Assembly (NCBI GenBank): GCA_900543445.1
Contig: UQRC01000023.1
Span: 1-43,355 of the forward strand
Length of the DNA: 43,355 nt
Direction: 5' to 3'
Origin: an uncultured Lachnobacterium sp.
GTDB lineage: Bacteria > Bacillota > Clostridia > Lachnospirales > Lachnospiraceae
Under the pieces are notes generated by a model that was given only the letters and a program-made list of their open reading frames with translations, had not been told where the DNA came from and did no database searches. The first letter of the stretch is position 1; every line of letters begins with the position of its first letter. Positions 26,621-35,878 of this stretch are shown here, in pieces. The position numbers and the translations under genes were made by a program.

Positions 26621-26660
26621 AATGGGTGTGATTTGATAAATATATCAAGTCATACCCATT
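26621..26660 (+). terminator. Hairpin ending the cdaA unit
   Basis: AATGGGT (26621-26627) pairs with ACCCATT (26654-26660), continued inward by TGA/TCA and TTGAT/ATCAA with single mismatches. It is followed by ATTTATT rather than a clean T-run, so termination may be partial. The rest of 26597-26832 holds only the next promoter. Confidence 0.6.
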
Positions 26661-26723
26661 ATTTATTGGAATTATATCACAAATTTCTATGGTGATTTCA
26701 GTGTATTTTGGGAATTAAACAGA

Positions 26724-26751
26724 TTGCCTTTGCGCATATTTGTGATATACT
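26724..26751 (+). promoter_or_regulatory. Promoter of the surface-polymer cluster
   Basis: TTGCCT (26724-26729), a 16-base spacer, TATACT (26746-26751). The leader is about 75 nt and ends in AAGGAG before ATG 26833. No other convincing promoter was seen before 37591. Confidence 0.6.
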
Positions 26752-26832
26752 GATGTTAGTTTGTTGTCTTATGGGCTTTTTGGGAAAAACAATATTTGAA
26801 GCTACAGGATAAGGAAAATTAAGGAGCTATGT

Positions 26833-27888
26833 ATGAGTGATGTAAAGATCAGCATCATTATGCCTGTATATAAAGTAGAAGCATATGTAGGTAAAGCGAT
26901 TGAAAGTATATTGTCGCAGACATTTACGGATTATGAGTTTTTGATTGTAGATGACGGAACGCCGGATCGTAGCGGTGAAATCTGTGACGAGTATGCGAAG
27001 AAGGATGCTCGCATTCAGGTGGTCCACAAGGAGAATGGAGGAGCACCAAGTGCAAGAAATACAGCAATCGATATGGCTAAGGGGAAATATGTGTATTTTC
27101 TTGATTCCGATGATTGGGCAGAAAAAACGATGCTACAGGATATGTATGATATGGCGGAGCAGCACAATGCGCAGCTTGTTGTATGTGGATATTACATTGA
27201 TACATACTATGGTGATAAGCATCTGAGCGAGAAAATCTGTGTGGACGACAAGGTGTTTACGGATGCAAAGTCATTCCGGGAAGAATCGTATCGTTATTTT
27301 GATCGAAATATGCTTTACACCCCGTGGAATAAATTGTATCGGCTTGATTATATGAGAGAGCACGGGTTGTATTTTCCACAGACTTTGTGGGATGATTTTC
27401 CGTTCAACATCAGTTATATTCGAAATGTTGAGTCGGTTGTAATTTCGACGAATGCATATTATCATTTCATTCGTGCCCGCGCAGAGTCTGAGACTGCAGC
27501 ATATCGTGCAGATATGTATGAGAAGCGCGAGGAAGAACATGGCTGGATGGTTGATCTGTATCGCGAGTGGGGCGTTGATAATGTGGCAGCACAGGAGATG
27601 GTTGCACGTCGTTACATTGAGCGAATGGTAGGATGTATTGCCAATGTTACCAGTTCAAAATGTACCCTGACGGGAAGAGAGCGACGAGCTGAGATTAAGA
27701 AGATGCTCCACAATCCGCGTGTGGATGAAACATTGAAGCTTGCGCATCCACGTTCAAAATATATGAAGATCATGCTTGTTCCAATCCGATGGAAGAACAC
27801 GTATCTTACATGGTTGGAATCTGCAATTATTACGTGGGTAAAGGAACATAACACAAAACTTTTTGCAAAACTGAAAGCTGGAAGATGA
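26833..27888 (+). CDS. GT2-family glycosyltransferase
   Basis: A 351-residue inverting glycosyltransferase with a GT-A fold. Visible are the N-terminal ISIIMPVYKVEAYVGKAI, the first nucleotide Asp pair in FLIVDDGTPDRS, NGGAPSARNTAID, and the metal-binding D-x-D in YFLDSDDWAE (~95-104). The C-terminal ~130 residues are helical and basic with no TM helix. AAGGAG precedes the ATG. It is the first gene of the cluster and one base before the LicD gene. It probably adds a sugar to the lipid-linked intermediate on the cytoplasmic side; donor and acceptor cannot be read from sequence. Confidence 0.92.
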   Translation: MSDVKISIIMPVYKVEAYVGKAIESILSQTFTDYEFLIVDDGTPDRSGEICDEYAKKDARIQVVHKENGGAPSARNTAIDMAKGKYVYFLDSDDWAEKTMLQDMYDMAEQHNAQLVVCGYYIDTYYGDKHLSEKICVDDKVFTDAKSFREESYRYFDRNMLYTPWNKLYRLDYMREHGLYFPQTLWDDFPFNISYIRNVESVVISTNAYYHFIRARAESETAAYRADMYEKREEEHGWMVDLYREWGVDNVAAQEMVARRYIERMVGCIANVTSSKCTLTGRERRAEIKKMLHNPRVDETLKLAHPRSKYMKIMLVPIRWKNTYLTWLESAIITWVKEHNTKLFAKLKAGR

Positions 27889-27889
27889 T

Positions 27890-29632
27890 ATGGCAGTATT
27901 ACAGACAAATGAATTACTAAAAGAAAATTTGTCTAGAAAAAACGGTTTACATCGACTGACAGATATTGAAACAAACGAGATTAAGAAAATTGTCTTAGAA
28001 GCTGCGTTAGATATTACAGAGATATGCGATCAGAATCAGATCCCTTATATGCTGGGCGGAGGATCGGCGCTTGGTGCTGTGCGTCATAAGGGATTCATTC
28101 CCTGGGATGATGATATTGATCTGAATGTCCCGCGAAAGGATATACCACGTCTGATCGAAGTAATAGAAAGCCGGTATCCGGACAAGTATTCTATAGAAGC
28201 TCCGCTTTATACTGAAGGATATCTGAGCTCTTTTATTCAGGTACACAGAAAAAATACAGTTTTTCAGGAATATTTACATCAGGATAAGAAAAATTGTGGC
28301 ATCAAAATTGACATCTTTATTATAGAAAATACTTATAATAATGCGTTGCATCGGATGTGGCATGGAGTATGTGTTCAGGCAGGACTTTTCTTTCTGTCGT
28401 GCTACAGAATGTATGCATGGAGAGATGAATTCAAGAAGCTGGCGGAGGGCAATCGCAAAGCCGGTTGTGTGATGTTTGTGAAACGATGTATCGGAAGATT
28501 ATTTGCTTTCAATCCGAAAGGATTGTATCAATGTGTCCAAAAGAAGATGGCACAATGCACGGATGATCATTCCGAATATGTTACAGTCCCATCCGGAAGA
28601 AATCATTTTTTCGGAGAGATGTACAAGCGCAAGACATATATGTCGTTGCAAAAGATGGAATTCGAAGGAAATATGCTTTGTGTGACAAATGATTATAAGA
28701 ATTATCTCACAAGGCTTTATGGAAACTATATGGAAATTCCTCCTGAGGAGAAGAGAGAGCACCATGTCCTGTATGATTTGAAGCTTCCGGGACAGTATGT
28801 GGAGCCAAAACTTCTCAATAAGAAGGAAATTCAACAGGTATTGACAGAAATGCTGGTTTCGTTTGCCGATTATTGTGAAGTTCACAATCTTCGCTATTAT
28901 CTGGTGGGAGGAACGTTGCTTGGGGCGGTCAGACATCAGGGATTTATACCTTGGGATGATGATATAGATGTCGGAATGCCGAGGAAAGATTATGAGAGGT
29001 TTCTGCAGCTAGTCAAGAAAGAACCGATCAACGATCATTTGGTAGCAATCTCGGGAGAGGATGGAACCCTTTCGAATCCATATTGTGAATTGATCCACAC
29101 AGGAACACATCTGGAGAGAAATAGTTCACAGTTCATTCGTGAAGAATGCCAAGTGTTACACCTGTTTTTGGATATCTTCCCACAGGATGGATGGCCGGAA
29201 TCTGATAAGGATGCAGTTAAGCTGGCGAAACAGATGAAACGTAAGCGTTATATGATACAGAATGCGCGTGCTAAGATCGGCAGGGGAACATCGTTTGGTC
29301 ATATTATGGTTAAGACACCACTTGTCCTGTTGATGCGCCTGATTGGTTATCAACGTGTGATCAATCAGATGAACAGGATTGCGACCAGATATGATTATGA
29401 TCAGTCAAAGTATGTTGGAGCAGTGACATTTGGAATTTATGGACCGGGAGAGAGATGCCTGCATGATGATGTGGTGGAGTTTCAAGAGGTAGTCTTTGAG
29501 GGGCATAAGCTGCATGCACCCGGAGGCTATGAGAAATATCTGACGCAGATTTTTGGTGACTATATGAAACTACCACCGGAAGAAAAACGTATAGATCACA
29601 AGATGAAAGTATGGGATGAAATTGACGTATAG
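27890..29632 (+). CDS. Tandem double-LicD phosphotransferase-family protein
   Basis: A 580-residue protein with two complete LicD-type domains in one chain, about twice the family's usual ~270 residues. Domain 1 (~20-290) has GGGSALGAVRHKGFIPW, then DDDID at 73-77. Domain 2 (~305-580) has VGGTLLGAVRHQGFIPW, then DDDID at 356-360. The GG-x-LGAVRH and WDDDID blocks are the nucleotidyltransferase-like active site, and both are intact. Each half also ends with the same Y-x-x-Y-L-T-x-x-[YF]-G-[ND]-Y-x-x-[IL]-PPEEKR block (~270 and ~555). LicD transfers phosphocholine from CDP-choline to sugars; relatives such as fukutin and FKRP transfer ribitol phosphate. No choline kinase or licC-type gene is in the window, while a TarI/IspD-like gene is. 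The donor could therefore be a CDP-polyol (inference). No TM helix is seen. Confidence 0.9.
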   Translation: MAVLQTNELLKENLSRKNGLHRLTDIETNEIKKIVLEAALDITEICDQNQIPYMLGGGSALGAVRHKGFIPWDDDIDLNVPRKDIPRLIEVIESRYPDKYSIEAPLYTEGYLSSFIQVHRKNTVFQEYLHQDKKNCGIKIDIFIIENTYNNALHRMWHGVCVQAGLFFLSCYRMYAWRDEFKKLAEGNRKAGCVMFVKRCIGRLFAFNPKGLYQCVQKKMAQCTDDHSEYVTVPSGRNHFFGEMYKRKTYMSLQKMEFEGNMLCVTNDYKNYLTRLYGNYMEIPPEEKREHHVLYDLKLPGQYVEPKLLNKKEIQQVLTEMLVSFADYCEVHNLRYYLVGGTLLGAVRHQGFIPWDDDIDVGMPRKDYERFLQLVKKEPINDHLVAISGEDGTLSNPYCELIHTGTHLERNSSQFIREECQVLHLFLDIFPQDGWPESDKDAVKLAKQMKRKRYMIQNARAKIGRGTSFGHIMVKTPLVLLMRLIGYQRVINQMNRIATRYDYDQSKYVGAVTFGIYGPGERCLHDDVVEFQEVVFEGHKLHAPGGYEKYLTQIFGDYMKLPPEEKRIDHKMKVWDEIDV

Positions 29633-29681
29633 CAGATTACTTGGTAAAATAGGCTGAATTTGAAAAATTAACGAGGTAATT

Positions 29682-30458
29682 ATGAAAAAATATATCGATT
29701 CGTTTTTGAATTATCGTTTCTTGTTATGGGAGCTGGTAAAAAAAGGAATTAAGTTAAAATACAGAAAATCTTACTTGGGCATTATATGGTCTTTGCTTGA
29801 GCCTCTGCTCACAATGATCGTACTGACAATGGTCTTTGGTACAATTCTTGGAACTCGTACCAAAGAATTCTCAGTATACATTCTATGCGGACGTCTTTTG
29901 TATAATTTCTATTCAACGTCCACGAAATCTGCGTTGACATCCATACGACGTAATGCGGCTATGATCAAAAAGGTTTATGTACCGAAATATCTTTATACGT
30001 TATCAAGTATTTTATTTAACTATATTATTTTCCTGATTTCATTGATCGTGCTCGTAGTTGTGGCAGCTGTGTTAAATGTTCGTCCTACATGGTATTTGAT
30101 TCAGGCTCCTGTTGCATTAATTTTGGTATTAATGCTTTCAATTGGATGCAGTTTTATTCTGGCCACGCTTGGTGTGTTTTTCCGGGATATGGAGTATCTT
30201 TGGGGCGTTGCATTAATGCTGATCATGTATATGTGTGCAATTTTCTATCAGCCGGAGAAAATTCTTGACAGTGGATTTGCATGGGTTCTGAAATTTAACC
30301 CGTTGTACTGTATCATTGATATTTTCCGTGCCGCAGTATTTGGAAGAATGATGAATATTCATTATTTCCTGTATGCAACAGGATTTAGTGTTGTGACAAT
30401 TGTTGTAGGATTGATTTTATTTATCAAAAAGCAGGATGAGTTTATCCTTCAGATCTAG
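29682..30458 (+). CDS. ABC-2 type polysaccharide/teichoic acid export permease
   Basis: A 258-residue permease of the TagG/Wzm type with six hydrophobic segments (~32-52, ~60-80, ~105-130, ~140-165, ~170-190, ~228-250). The N-terminal amphipathic helix and LKYRKSYLGIIWSLLEPLLTM are typical of this class. It would move a completed lipid-linked polymer outwards together with the next gene's ATPase. ACGAGG precedes the ATG. It lies two bases before the ATPase reading frame. A TagG-type exporter implies polymer completion in the cytoplasm, consistent with the TagF-like polymerase downstream. Confidence 0.93.
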   Translation: MKKYIDSFLNYRFLLWELVKKGIKLKYRKSYLGIIWSLLEPLLTMIVLTMVFGTILGTRTKEFSVYILCGRLLYNFYSTSTKSALTSIRRNAAMIKKVYVPKYLYTLSSILFNYIIFLISLIVLVVVAAVLNVRPTWYLIQAPVALILVLMLSIGCSFILATLGVFFRDMEYLWGVALMLIMYMCAIFYQPEKILDSGFAWVLKFNPLYCIIDIFRAAVFGRMMNIHYFLYATGFSVVTIVVGLILFIKKQDEFILQI

Positions 30459-30472
30459 GAATGGAGTATTCT

Positions 30473-31327
30473 ATGAGCGAAGAAAATGCAATTGTATTAA
30501 AAAATGTTGGGATGAAGTTTAATCTGAGCAAGGAAAAGGTTGACAGTCTGAAAGATTATGTGATTAAATCTTTACGTCGCCAGATTGAATATAATGAATT
30601 CTGGGCGCTGAAAGACATTAATCTAACGATCAAAAAAGGTGATCGTGTAGGAATCCTTGGATTAAATGGTGCCGGAAAAAGTACATTGCTGAAAGTAATT
30701 GCAGGCGTATTTAAACCAACAGAAGGTTCTGTGGAAAAGCATGGAAAAATTGCGCCTTTACTTGAATTAGGAGCGGGATTTGAAAAACAGTATACCGGAA
30801 AAGAAAATATATATCTCTATGGTGCAATGCTTGGTTATACGAAGCAGTTTATTGATGAAAAATATGATGAGATTGTTGAATTCTCTGAATTAGGTGAATT
30901 TATTGATGTGCCGGTACAAAATTATTCGTCTGGAATGAAATCCAGACTTGGATTTTCTATCGCGACAATCGTGTCTCCGAAAATACTTATTCTGGATGAA
31001 GTTCTTTCTGTAGGAGATGCAAAGTTTCGAAAGAAGAGCGAAAAAAAAGTTATGAGTATGTTCGATTCAGGAGTGACGGTGCTTTTTGTCTCACATTCTC
31101 TGGAACAGGTAAAGCGTATTTGTGATAAAGCGATGATTCTTGATCATGGTAAACTGGTTGCCTTTGGGGCAATTGATGAGGTCGCTCCAATGTATGAGAA
31201 AATGATCGAGGCATATGAATTGGAAAATCCGAAGGCAAAGAAGAAAAAGAAAAAAACGGTGATAAAGGAAACCGGAAATGCGGAAGAAATTTCTGCGAAA
31301 AATGTAAGTGAGGAAACAAAAGCATGA
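30473..31327 (+). CDS. ABC exporter ATP-binding protein (TagH/Wzt type)
   Basis: A protein of about 284 residues, the ATPase partner of the preceding permease. Walker A GLNGAGKST, the family-typical APLLELGAGFEKQYTGKENIYL, signature YSSGMKSRLGF, Walker B ILILDEVLSVGD and the switch VLFVSHS are intact. The chain ends after the nucleotide-binding domain with a short Lys-rich tail (AKKKKKKT). There is no Wzt-type carbohydrate-binding domain, so selection of the polymer probably lies elsewhere. ATG 30473 has GGAG at good spacing; ATG 30461 is in frame and also possible. The stop codon overlaps the next start by four bases. Confidence 0.93.
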   Translation: MSEENAIVLKNVGMKFNLSKEKVDSLKDYVIKSLRRQIEYNEFWALKDINLTIKKGDRVGILGLNGAGKSTLLKVIAGVFKPTEGSVEKHGKIAPLLELGAGFEKQYTGKENIYLYGAMLGYTKQFIDEKYDEIVEFSELGEFIDVPVQNYSSGMKSRLGFSIATIVSPKILILDEVLSVGDAKFRKKSEKKVMSMFDSGVTVLFVSHSLEQVKRICDKAMILDHGKLVAFGAIDEVAPMYEKMIEAYELENPKAKKKKKKTVIKETGNAEEISAKNVSEETKA

Positions 31328-34029
31328 AATTATCGGTTATATGGAATTTGTCGGAAAAGGATAGTGACAATCAGATAACGCTTGATTGTTTGAAAACGGA
31401 GTTAGTTGATTATAAGGACCCGGTTCAGATTTTAATTTATCCACAAAACAAAGAACAACTGGATCATACCCCACTGATCGTGAACAATGGAGAAGTTATA
31501 ATCAGCTCGTTGATTGGGGCATCAGAAATCGAAGTATATGAAGATACACAAAAGCTGGTAGATGGAGATTTTGTGACATATCTTTATGGCGGGGATCGAT
31601 GGTCTTCACAGACGTTATCCCAGTTACAGGGGATTTTAAAGGATCACTCTGATCTTGCTATCGTTATGATGCATAAGATCATGCCGGATGAGAGAGAAGG
31701 TGCTTTTGCAAGAGAAATTCCAGATAAAAAAATCGTTAATTTAAGTTTGAAGAAGGACTATGACGTCTATCCTTTTTATTTTGGCGGAACGATTTTGTCG
31801 GCAGAGGCTTTTCGCAGCCACTCTTTTCAGAAGAAACTTGGAATTGAAGCGGAGAGAGAATATTTTCTCTCTGTTGCATCAAAATATAAAAAAGTTTGTT
31901 TTTTAAACCAACTTACGTTTTATTCAGAGCGTGCACAGGAAGGCGATTTTACTTTTTATGAGCCAATCTATGATGAGGATTGGTATGAGAAATCCTTTAC
32001 GCAGTTCTGGATTCCATTTTTGCGGAAGCAGAAAGAAAAGCATGGCAGCGTGCCGGTATTTATACAGTATCATTTTATGTTTACTGTAAAATCTCGTTTT
32101 ACAAGTAATCTGAATAATCGAAATAAGCATGTGATTCCAGAAGGTCAGGAGAGAAAATGCTTAGAGCGGATCGGAGAAGCTTTTGCTTATATTGACGATG
32201 ATATTTTGTTGAATGCCCATAAGATTTCAGAGGTGAATGTCACGGATTCCGTGAAGTGGGTTTATGGAATCCTGAAGCATGGAGAGGGCTATCATTTCGA
32301 AAAACGATATCTGTCCGGGAATCCTTATTACGGCGCTTCAAATGTAATATTTAATAAGATAACTAATTTAAAGACCAACATCCTGTTTATGAATTACGAA
32401 GATGGAATGTTGCGAATTGATGGTACGATACATCCGATTCTTTATTCGATGGCATCTGAAATTTACCTTAGTTTTAATGGCAAGAAATATGAACTTCATT
32501 ACAATGAACGTTACGCATTGAACAAAGTGTTTGGAGTGAGCATTTATAAAGGTCATTCGTTCCATGTCGATCTTCCAATGGAGGGTGTTAAGGATGCGCA
32601 TCTTTTTTGCCAGGCGAAAATAGGTAACGACATAATACGTATTACTTTTTGTTATGAGTCACATTTTAGCCGTATGAGTGATGCTTTTCCAAGTAGTTAC
32701 TGGTGTTTTGGTTTGAATCCGATGTATATGGCAGTAAAGAATGAAGAGGGAATTCGCATTCGGACAATTACCAAGAAGGAAAAAAAGAAACAGGAACGCA
32801 GATTGTCAAAGGAAATGTTGCTTTCATTCCAGAAGAGAGCATGGGTATTTCTTGCAATCCGAAAAGTATATTTTATGATGCGTCCAATCATGAAGCGTAA
32901 ACCGATCTGGATGTATCTGGACAAGATTTATAAGGGTGGAGATTCTTCGGAATATCTGTATCGGTATTCCTGTGCGCAGAAGGACGGTAATAAGCATTAT
33001 TATCTGATTGACAAGCATGCAACCGACTACAAGAGAATGAAAAGAGACGGATATAAGCCTTTGGTACGAGGTAGTATCAAGCATCGTCTGGTTTTCCTTA
33101 TGGCCGATATGATGGTTATTTCAAATTCGACGGTGTTTGCCTTCAATAATTATGGACTTCCGAATTCAAGCTATGTTCGTGATCTTGTAGATTTCCATGT
33201 CTGCTGTGTACAGCATGGAATGTCGGTGCAGAAGATTGCAGTAGCACAGAACCGTTTGCGTGATAATACGAGATTGTATTTCTGCGCATCGAAGTATGAA
33301 TTGGAGAATCTTTCAAGACCAATTTATGATTATGAGGGATACGATGCGTTAAAACTTACGGGAGTACCGCGTTATGATGGACTGAAAAATGACGACAAGA
33401 AACAGATTATGATCAGCCCAACGTGGCGTATGCAGGCAGCAGTGCCGGTGCGTACAAGTGAGGGCGAACAGAGAGATTATAATCCGTTATTCAAAGAGAG
33501 CACTTATTATAAAGTGTTTAATTCATTGATCAATGACCCACGCCTTATTGAAGCGGCTAAGAAATATGGTTATCGTATTAAATATGTGTTACACCCGATT
33601 GTCAGTGCACAGGTAGATGATTTTGACAAAAATGATTATGTGGATGTTATTCCGGCGGTCGGGGATATGAGTTATGAGACCATGTTCCGTGAATCCAGCC
33701 TGATGGTAACCGATTTCTCTGGAATTCAGTTTGATTTTGCATATATGAGAAAGCCACTTGTTTATTTGCATCATAAAGATATTCCTCAGCATTATGAGGA
33801 GGGAACATTTTTCTACGATACCATGGCATTCGGAGAAATCGCGCACGATAACGATGAATTAATTGATCTGTTATGTGAATATATGGCGAGCGGATGTAAA
33901 ATGAAAGAGGAGTATGTACGTCGCGCAGACGACTTCTTCTATTATAGTGATCATAACAATTGCAAACGTATTTATGATATAATGACAGAATATCAGGAAA
34001 AGAAGATTTTACCGTATCGTCAGAAATAG
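31324..34029 (+). CDS. TagF-like polyol-phosphate polymerase with large N-terminal region
   Basis: A 901-residue protein. The C-terminal ~370 residues belong to the CDP-glycerol glycerophosphotransferase (TagF/TarL) family: VQHGMSVQK with the catalytic-type His-Gly near 631, MISPTWR, and VTDFSGIQFDFAYMRKPLVYL near 795, with the second His in VLHPI. These enzymes polymerise glycerol- or ribitol-phosphate from CDP donors at the inner membrane face. The N-terminal ~300 residues look like a degenerate GT-A fold (LYGGDRWSSQTLSQL). A middle part (~340-470) has beta-rich segments and a Lys-rich stretch (KKEKKKQERR). It overlaps the ATPase gene by four bases, so it is coupled to export. The donor polyol is not determined by the sequence; the next gene suggests ribitol-like. 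Confidence 0.87.
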   Translation: MKLSVIWNLSEKDSDNQITLDCLKTELVDYKDPVQILIYPQNKEQLDHTPLIVNNGEVIISSLIGASEIEVYEDTQKLVDGDFVTYLYGGDRWSSQTLSQLQGILKDHSDLAIVMMHKIMPDEREGAFAREIPDKKIVNLSLKKDYDVYPFYFGGTILSAEAFRSHSFQKKLGIEAEREYFLSVASKYKKVCFLNQLTFYSERAQEGDFTFYEPIYDEDWYEKSFTQFWIPFLRKQKEKHGSVPVFIQYHFMFTVKSRFTSNLNNRNKHVIPEGQERKCLERIGEAFAYIDDDILLNAHKISEVNVTDSVKWVYGILKHGEGYHFEKRYLSGNPYYGASNVIFNKITNLKTNILFMNYEDGMLRIDGTIHPILYSMASEIYLSFNGKKYELHYNERYALNKVFGVSIYKGHSFHVDLPMEGVKDAHLFCQAKIGNDIIRITFCYESHFSRMSDAFPSSYWCFGLNPMYMAVKNEEGIRIRTITKKEKKKQERRLSKEMLLSFQKRAWVFLAIRKVYFMMRPIMKRKPIWMYLDKIYKGGDSSEYLYRYSCAQKDGNKHYYLIDKHATDYKRMKRDGYKPLVRGSIKHRLVFLMADMMVISNSTVFAFNNYGLPNSSYVRDLVDFHVCCVQHGMSVQKIAVAQNRLRDNTRLYFCASKYELENLSRPIYDYEGYDALKLTGVPRYDGLKNDDKKQIMISPTWRMQAAVPVRTSEGEQRDYNPLFKESTYYKVFNSLINDPRLIEAAKKYGYRIKYVLHPIVSAQVDDFDKNDYVDVIPAVGDMSYETMFRESSLMVTDFSGIQFDFAYMRKPLVYLHHKDIPQHYEEGTFFYDTMAFGEIAHDNDELIDLLCEYMASGCKMKEEYVRRADDFFYYSDHNNCKRIYDIMTEYQEKKILPYRQK

Positions 34030-34072
34030 CGAAGCAGTGGAAACTAATTTTAGAAAGCAGGGAGACGTTATT

Positions 34073-34801
34073 ATGAACATTGGAGTAATTTTTGCAGGTG
34101 GCGTAGGCAAAAGAATGAATAGCCGTGTGAAGCCAAAACAGTTTATTGATGTATATGGAAAACCAATTATTATTCACACATTGGAACTGTTCGAAAATCA
34201 TCCGGAGATTGATGCAATTGCAGTTGCATGTCTGGAAGACTGGATTCCGTATTTGCAGGAATTGTTGGAGAAATTCAATATCAAAAAGGTGAAAAAGATT
34301 GTACCGGGTGGATCAAGCGGCCAGGAATCCATTTATAATGGACTGAAGGCAGCAGAAGAGATTGCCAATGGCGAAAAGTCGATTGTATTGATTCATGACG
34401 GGGTTCGTCCTTTGATCAACGAGAAGACGATTACGGATAACATTGAGTCTGTAAAGAAACATGGTTCATCCATCACTTGTGTGAAAGTAAAAGAGACCGT
34501 TCTGGTTGTGGCAAAGGATAATTCTATCAAGGATGTTCCAAATCGTGAGGATACGCGTCTGGCACGCGCGCCACAGAGCTTTTATCTGGATGAAATTATC
34601 GGCGCGCATCGCAAAGCAATGGCAGAGAATAAATATAATTTCATTGATTCATGTTCCATGATGCAGTACTATGGTAAAAAATTGTATTTAATTGAAGGAC
34701 CACAGGAAAACATTAAGATTACGACACCGGATGATTTCTATACAATGCGTGCACTTCTTGATGCAAGGGAAGAAGCACAGATTTATGGTCTTGAGAATTA
34801 A
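34073..34801 (+). CDS. IspD/TarI-like cytidylyltransferase
   Basis: A 242-residue cytidylyltransferase with the CTP-binding loop FAGGVGKRM near the N-terminus, then KPKQFIDVYGKPIIIHTLE, PGGSSGQESIYNGL and VLIHDGVRPLI. The last third has the family's ARAPQSFYLDEI and FIDSCSMMQYYGKKLYLIEG. The end, ENIKITTPDDF, is diagnostic of IspD/TarI. TarI makes CDP-ribitol from ribitol-5-phosphate; IspD makes CDP-methylerythritol. Its position between a TagF-like polymerase and an SDR, in an exporter cluster, favours the polyol role. Start ATG 34073 follows CAGGGAGACG; the upstream in-frame codon at 34037 has no Shine-Dalgarno. The SDR gene starts 12 bases on. Confidence 0.9.
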   Translation: MNIGVIFAGGVGKRMNSRVKPKQFIDVYGKPIIIHTLELFENHPEIDAIAVACLEDWIPYLQELLEKFNIKKVKKIVPGGSSGQESIYNGLKAAEEIANGEKSIVLIHDGVRPLINEKTITDNIESVKKHGSSITCVKVKETVLVVAKDNSIKDVPNREDTRLARAPQSFYLDEIIGAHRKAMAENKYNFIDSCSMMQYYGKKLYLIEGPQENIKITTPDDFYTMRALLDAREEAQIYGLEN

Positions 34802-34813
34802 GGAGTAATTGCG

Positions 34814-35854
34814 ATGAAGGACGTATTAATAGAGGATTTTAAACGAATTACGGAGCGCGATATTCCGTGGGATGAACTACGAAATAAAACGTTTTTCATT
34901 ACCGGAGCAACGGGGTTAGTGGGATCGTTGCTTGTAAAATTCCTGCTATATGCAAATCAAACCATATCACTTAATGCAAAAATTTATGCAGTTGTGCGTA
35001 ATACGGAGAAAGCGGACCGAATTTTTGCAGAGGAGAAGACGGATGCGCTTTCGTATGTTGTTGCAGATCTGGCGACAGAAAAAGTTTCTTATGATGGAGA
35101 TTGTGACTACATGATTCATGCAGCTGCAGTCACGGCATCTAAGGTTATGGTATCTGATCCGGTAGGAACGATTCGAACCGCTATTGACGGAACGGAGAAA
35201 ATGTTACAACTTGCGGTCGAAAAAAAGACAAAAGCATTTATTTATATTTCCTCTATGGAAATATACGGACAGCCGAAGTCAGAAGGAAAGACAGCTGAAA
35301 AGGATTTGGGATATGTCGATATCGAGACGGTCCGTAGTTGTTATCCGGAAGGAAAGCGTATGTGTGAGTGTATGTGTACGGCTTATGCGGCTCAGTATGG
35401 AGTGAATGTGATCAGCGCCAGACTGGCACAGACATTCGGTGCAGGAATTCTTCCGACTGAGAATCGTGTATTTGCGCAGTTTGCAAGAAGTGCGGTTAAT
35501 GGTGAAAATATTGTCCTGCACACGACCGGAGAATCCGAAGGAAATTACGTATATACAGCAGATGCAATCGCTGCAATATTAACACTTTTAGTGAAAGGTG
35601 CAGCTGGAGAAGCATACAATATTGCCAATGAGGAGAGTCATATTACGATTCGTAATATGGCAGAGCTTGTTGCAAAGGAAATCGCAGGAGGTAAGATACA
35701 GGCTGTGATTGACATTCCGGAAGACAGTGCATCTTTAGGATATGCGCCACCTGTGAAAATGTGGTTGGATGCGTCTAAGATGCGTGCGCTTGGCTGGACG
35801 CCGGAAGTTGGATTGATTGATGCATATAAACGCATGATCCGTTGGATGGAGTAA
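34814..35854 (+). CDS. NAD-dependent epimerase/dehydratase (extended SDR)
   Basis: A 346-residue extended short-chain dehydrogenase/reductase with the cofactor loop ITGATGLVGSLL (~30-41), the HAAA strand end, catalytic Ser in YISSMEIYG (~140) and the Y-x-x-x-K pair at Tyr177 and Lys181 (YPEGK). The C-terminal half binds the substrate (RLAQTFGAG, NIANEESHITI). Canonical ribitol teichoic acid loci pair TarI with TarJ, a zinc alcohol dehydrogenase; here the partner is an SDR. It may reduce a pentose phosphate or CDP-sugar to the polyol, or epimerise a nucleotide sugar. AAGGAG precedes the ATG. The family is certain; the substrate is unknown. Confidence 0.9.
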   Translation: MKDVLIEDFKRITERDIPWDELRNKTFFITGATGLVGSLLVKFLLYANQTISLNAKIYAVVRNTEKADRIFAEEKTDALSYVVADLATEKVSYDGDCDYMIHAAAVTASKVMVSDPVGTIRTAIDGTEKMLQLAVEKKTKAFIYISSMEIYGQPKSEGKTAEKDLGYVDIETVRSCYPEGKRMCECMCTAYAAQYGVNVISARLAQTFGAGILPTENRVFAQFARSAVNGENIVLHTTGESEGNYVYTADAIAAILTLLVKGAAGEAYNIANEESHITIRNMAELVAKEIAGGKIQAVIDIPEDSASLGYAPPVKMWLDASKMRALGWTPEVGLIDAYKRMIRWME

Positions 35855-35878
35855 TTGATATAAGTATAGGTGATTGAC

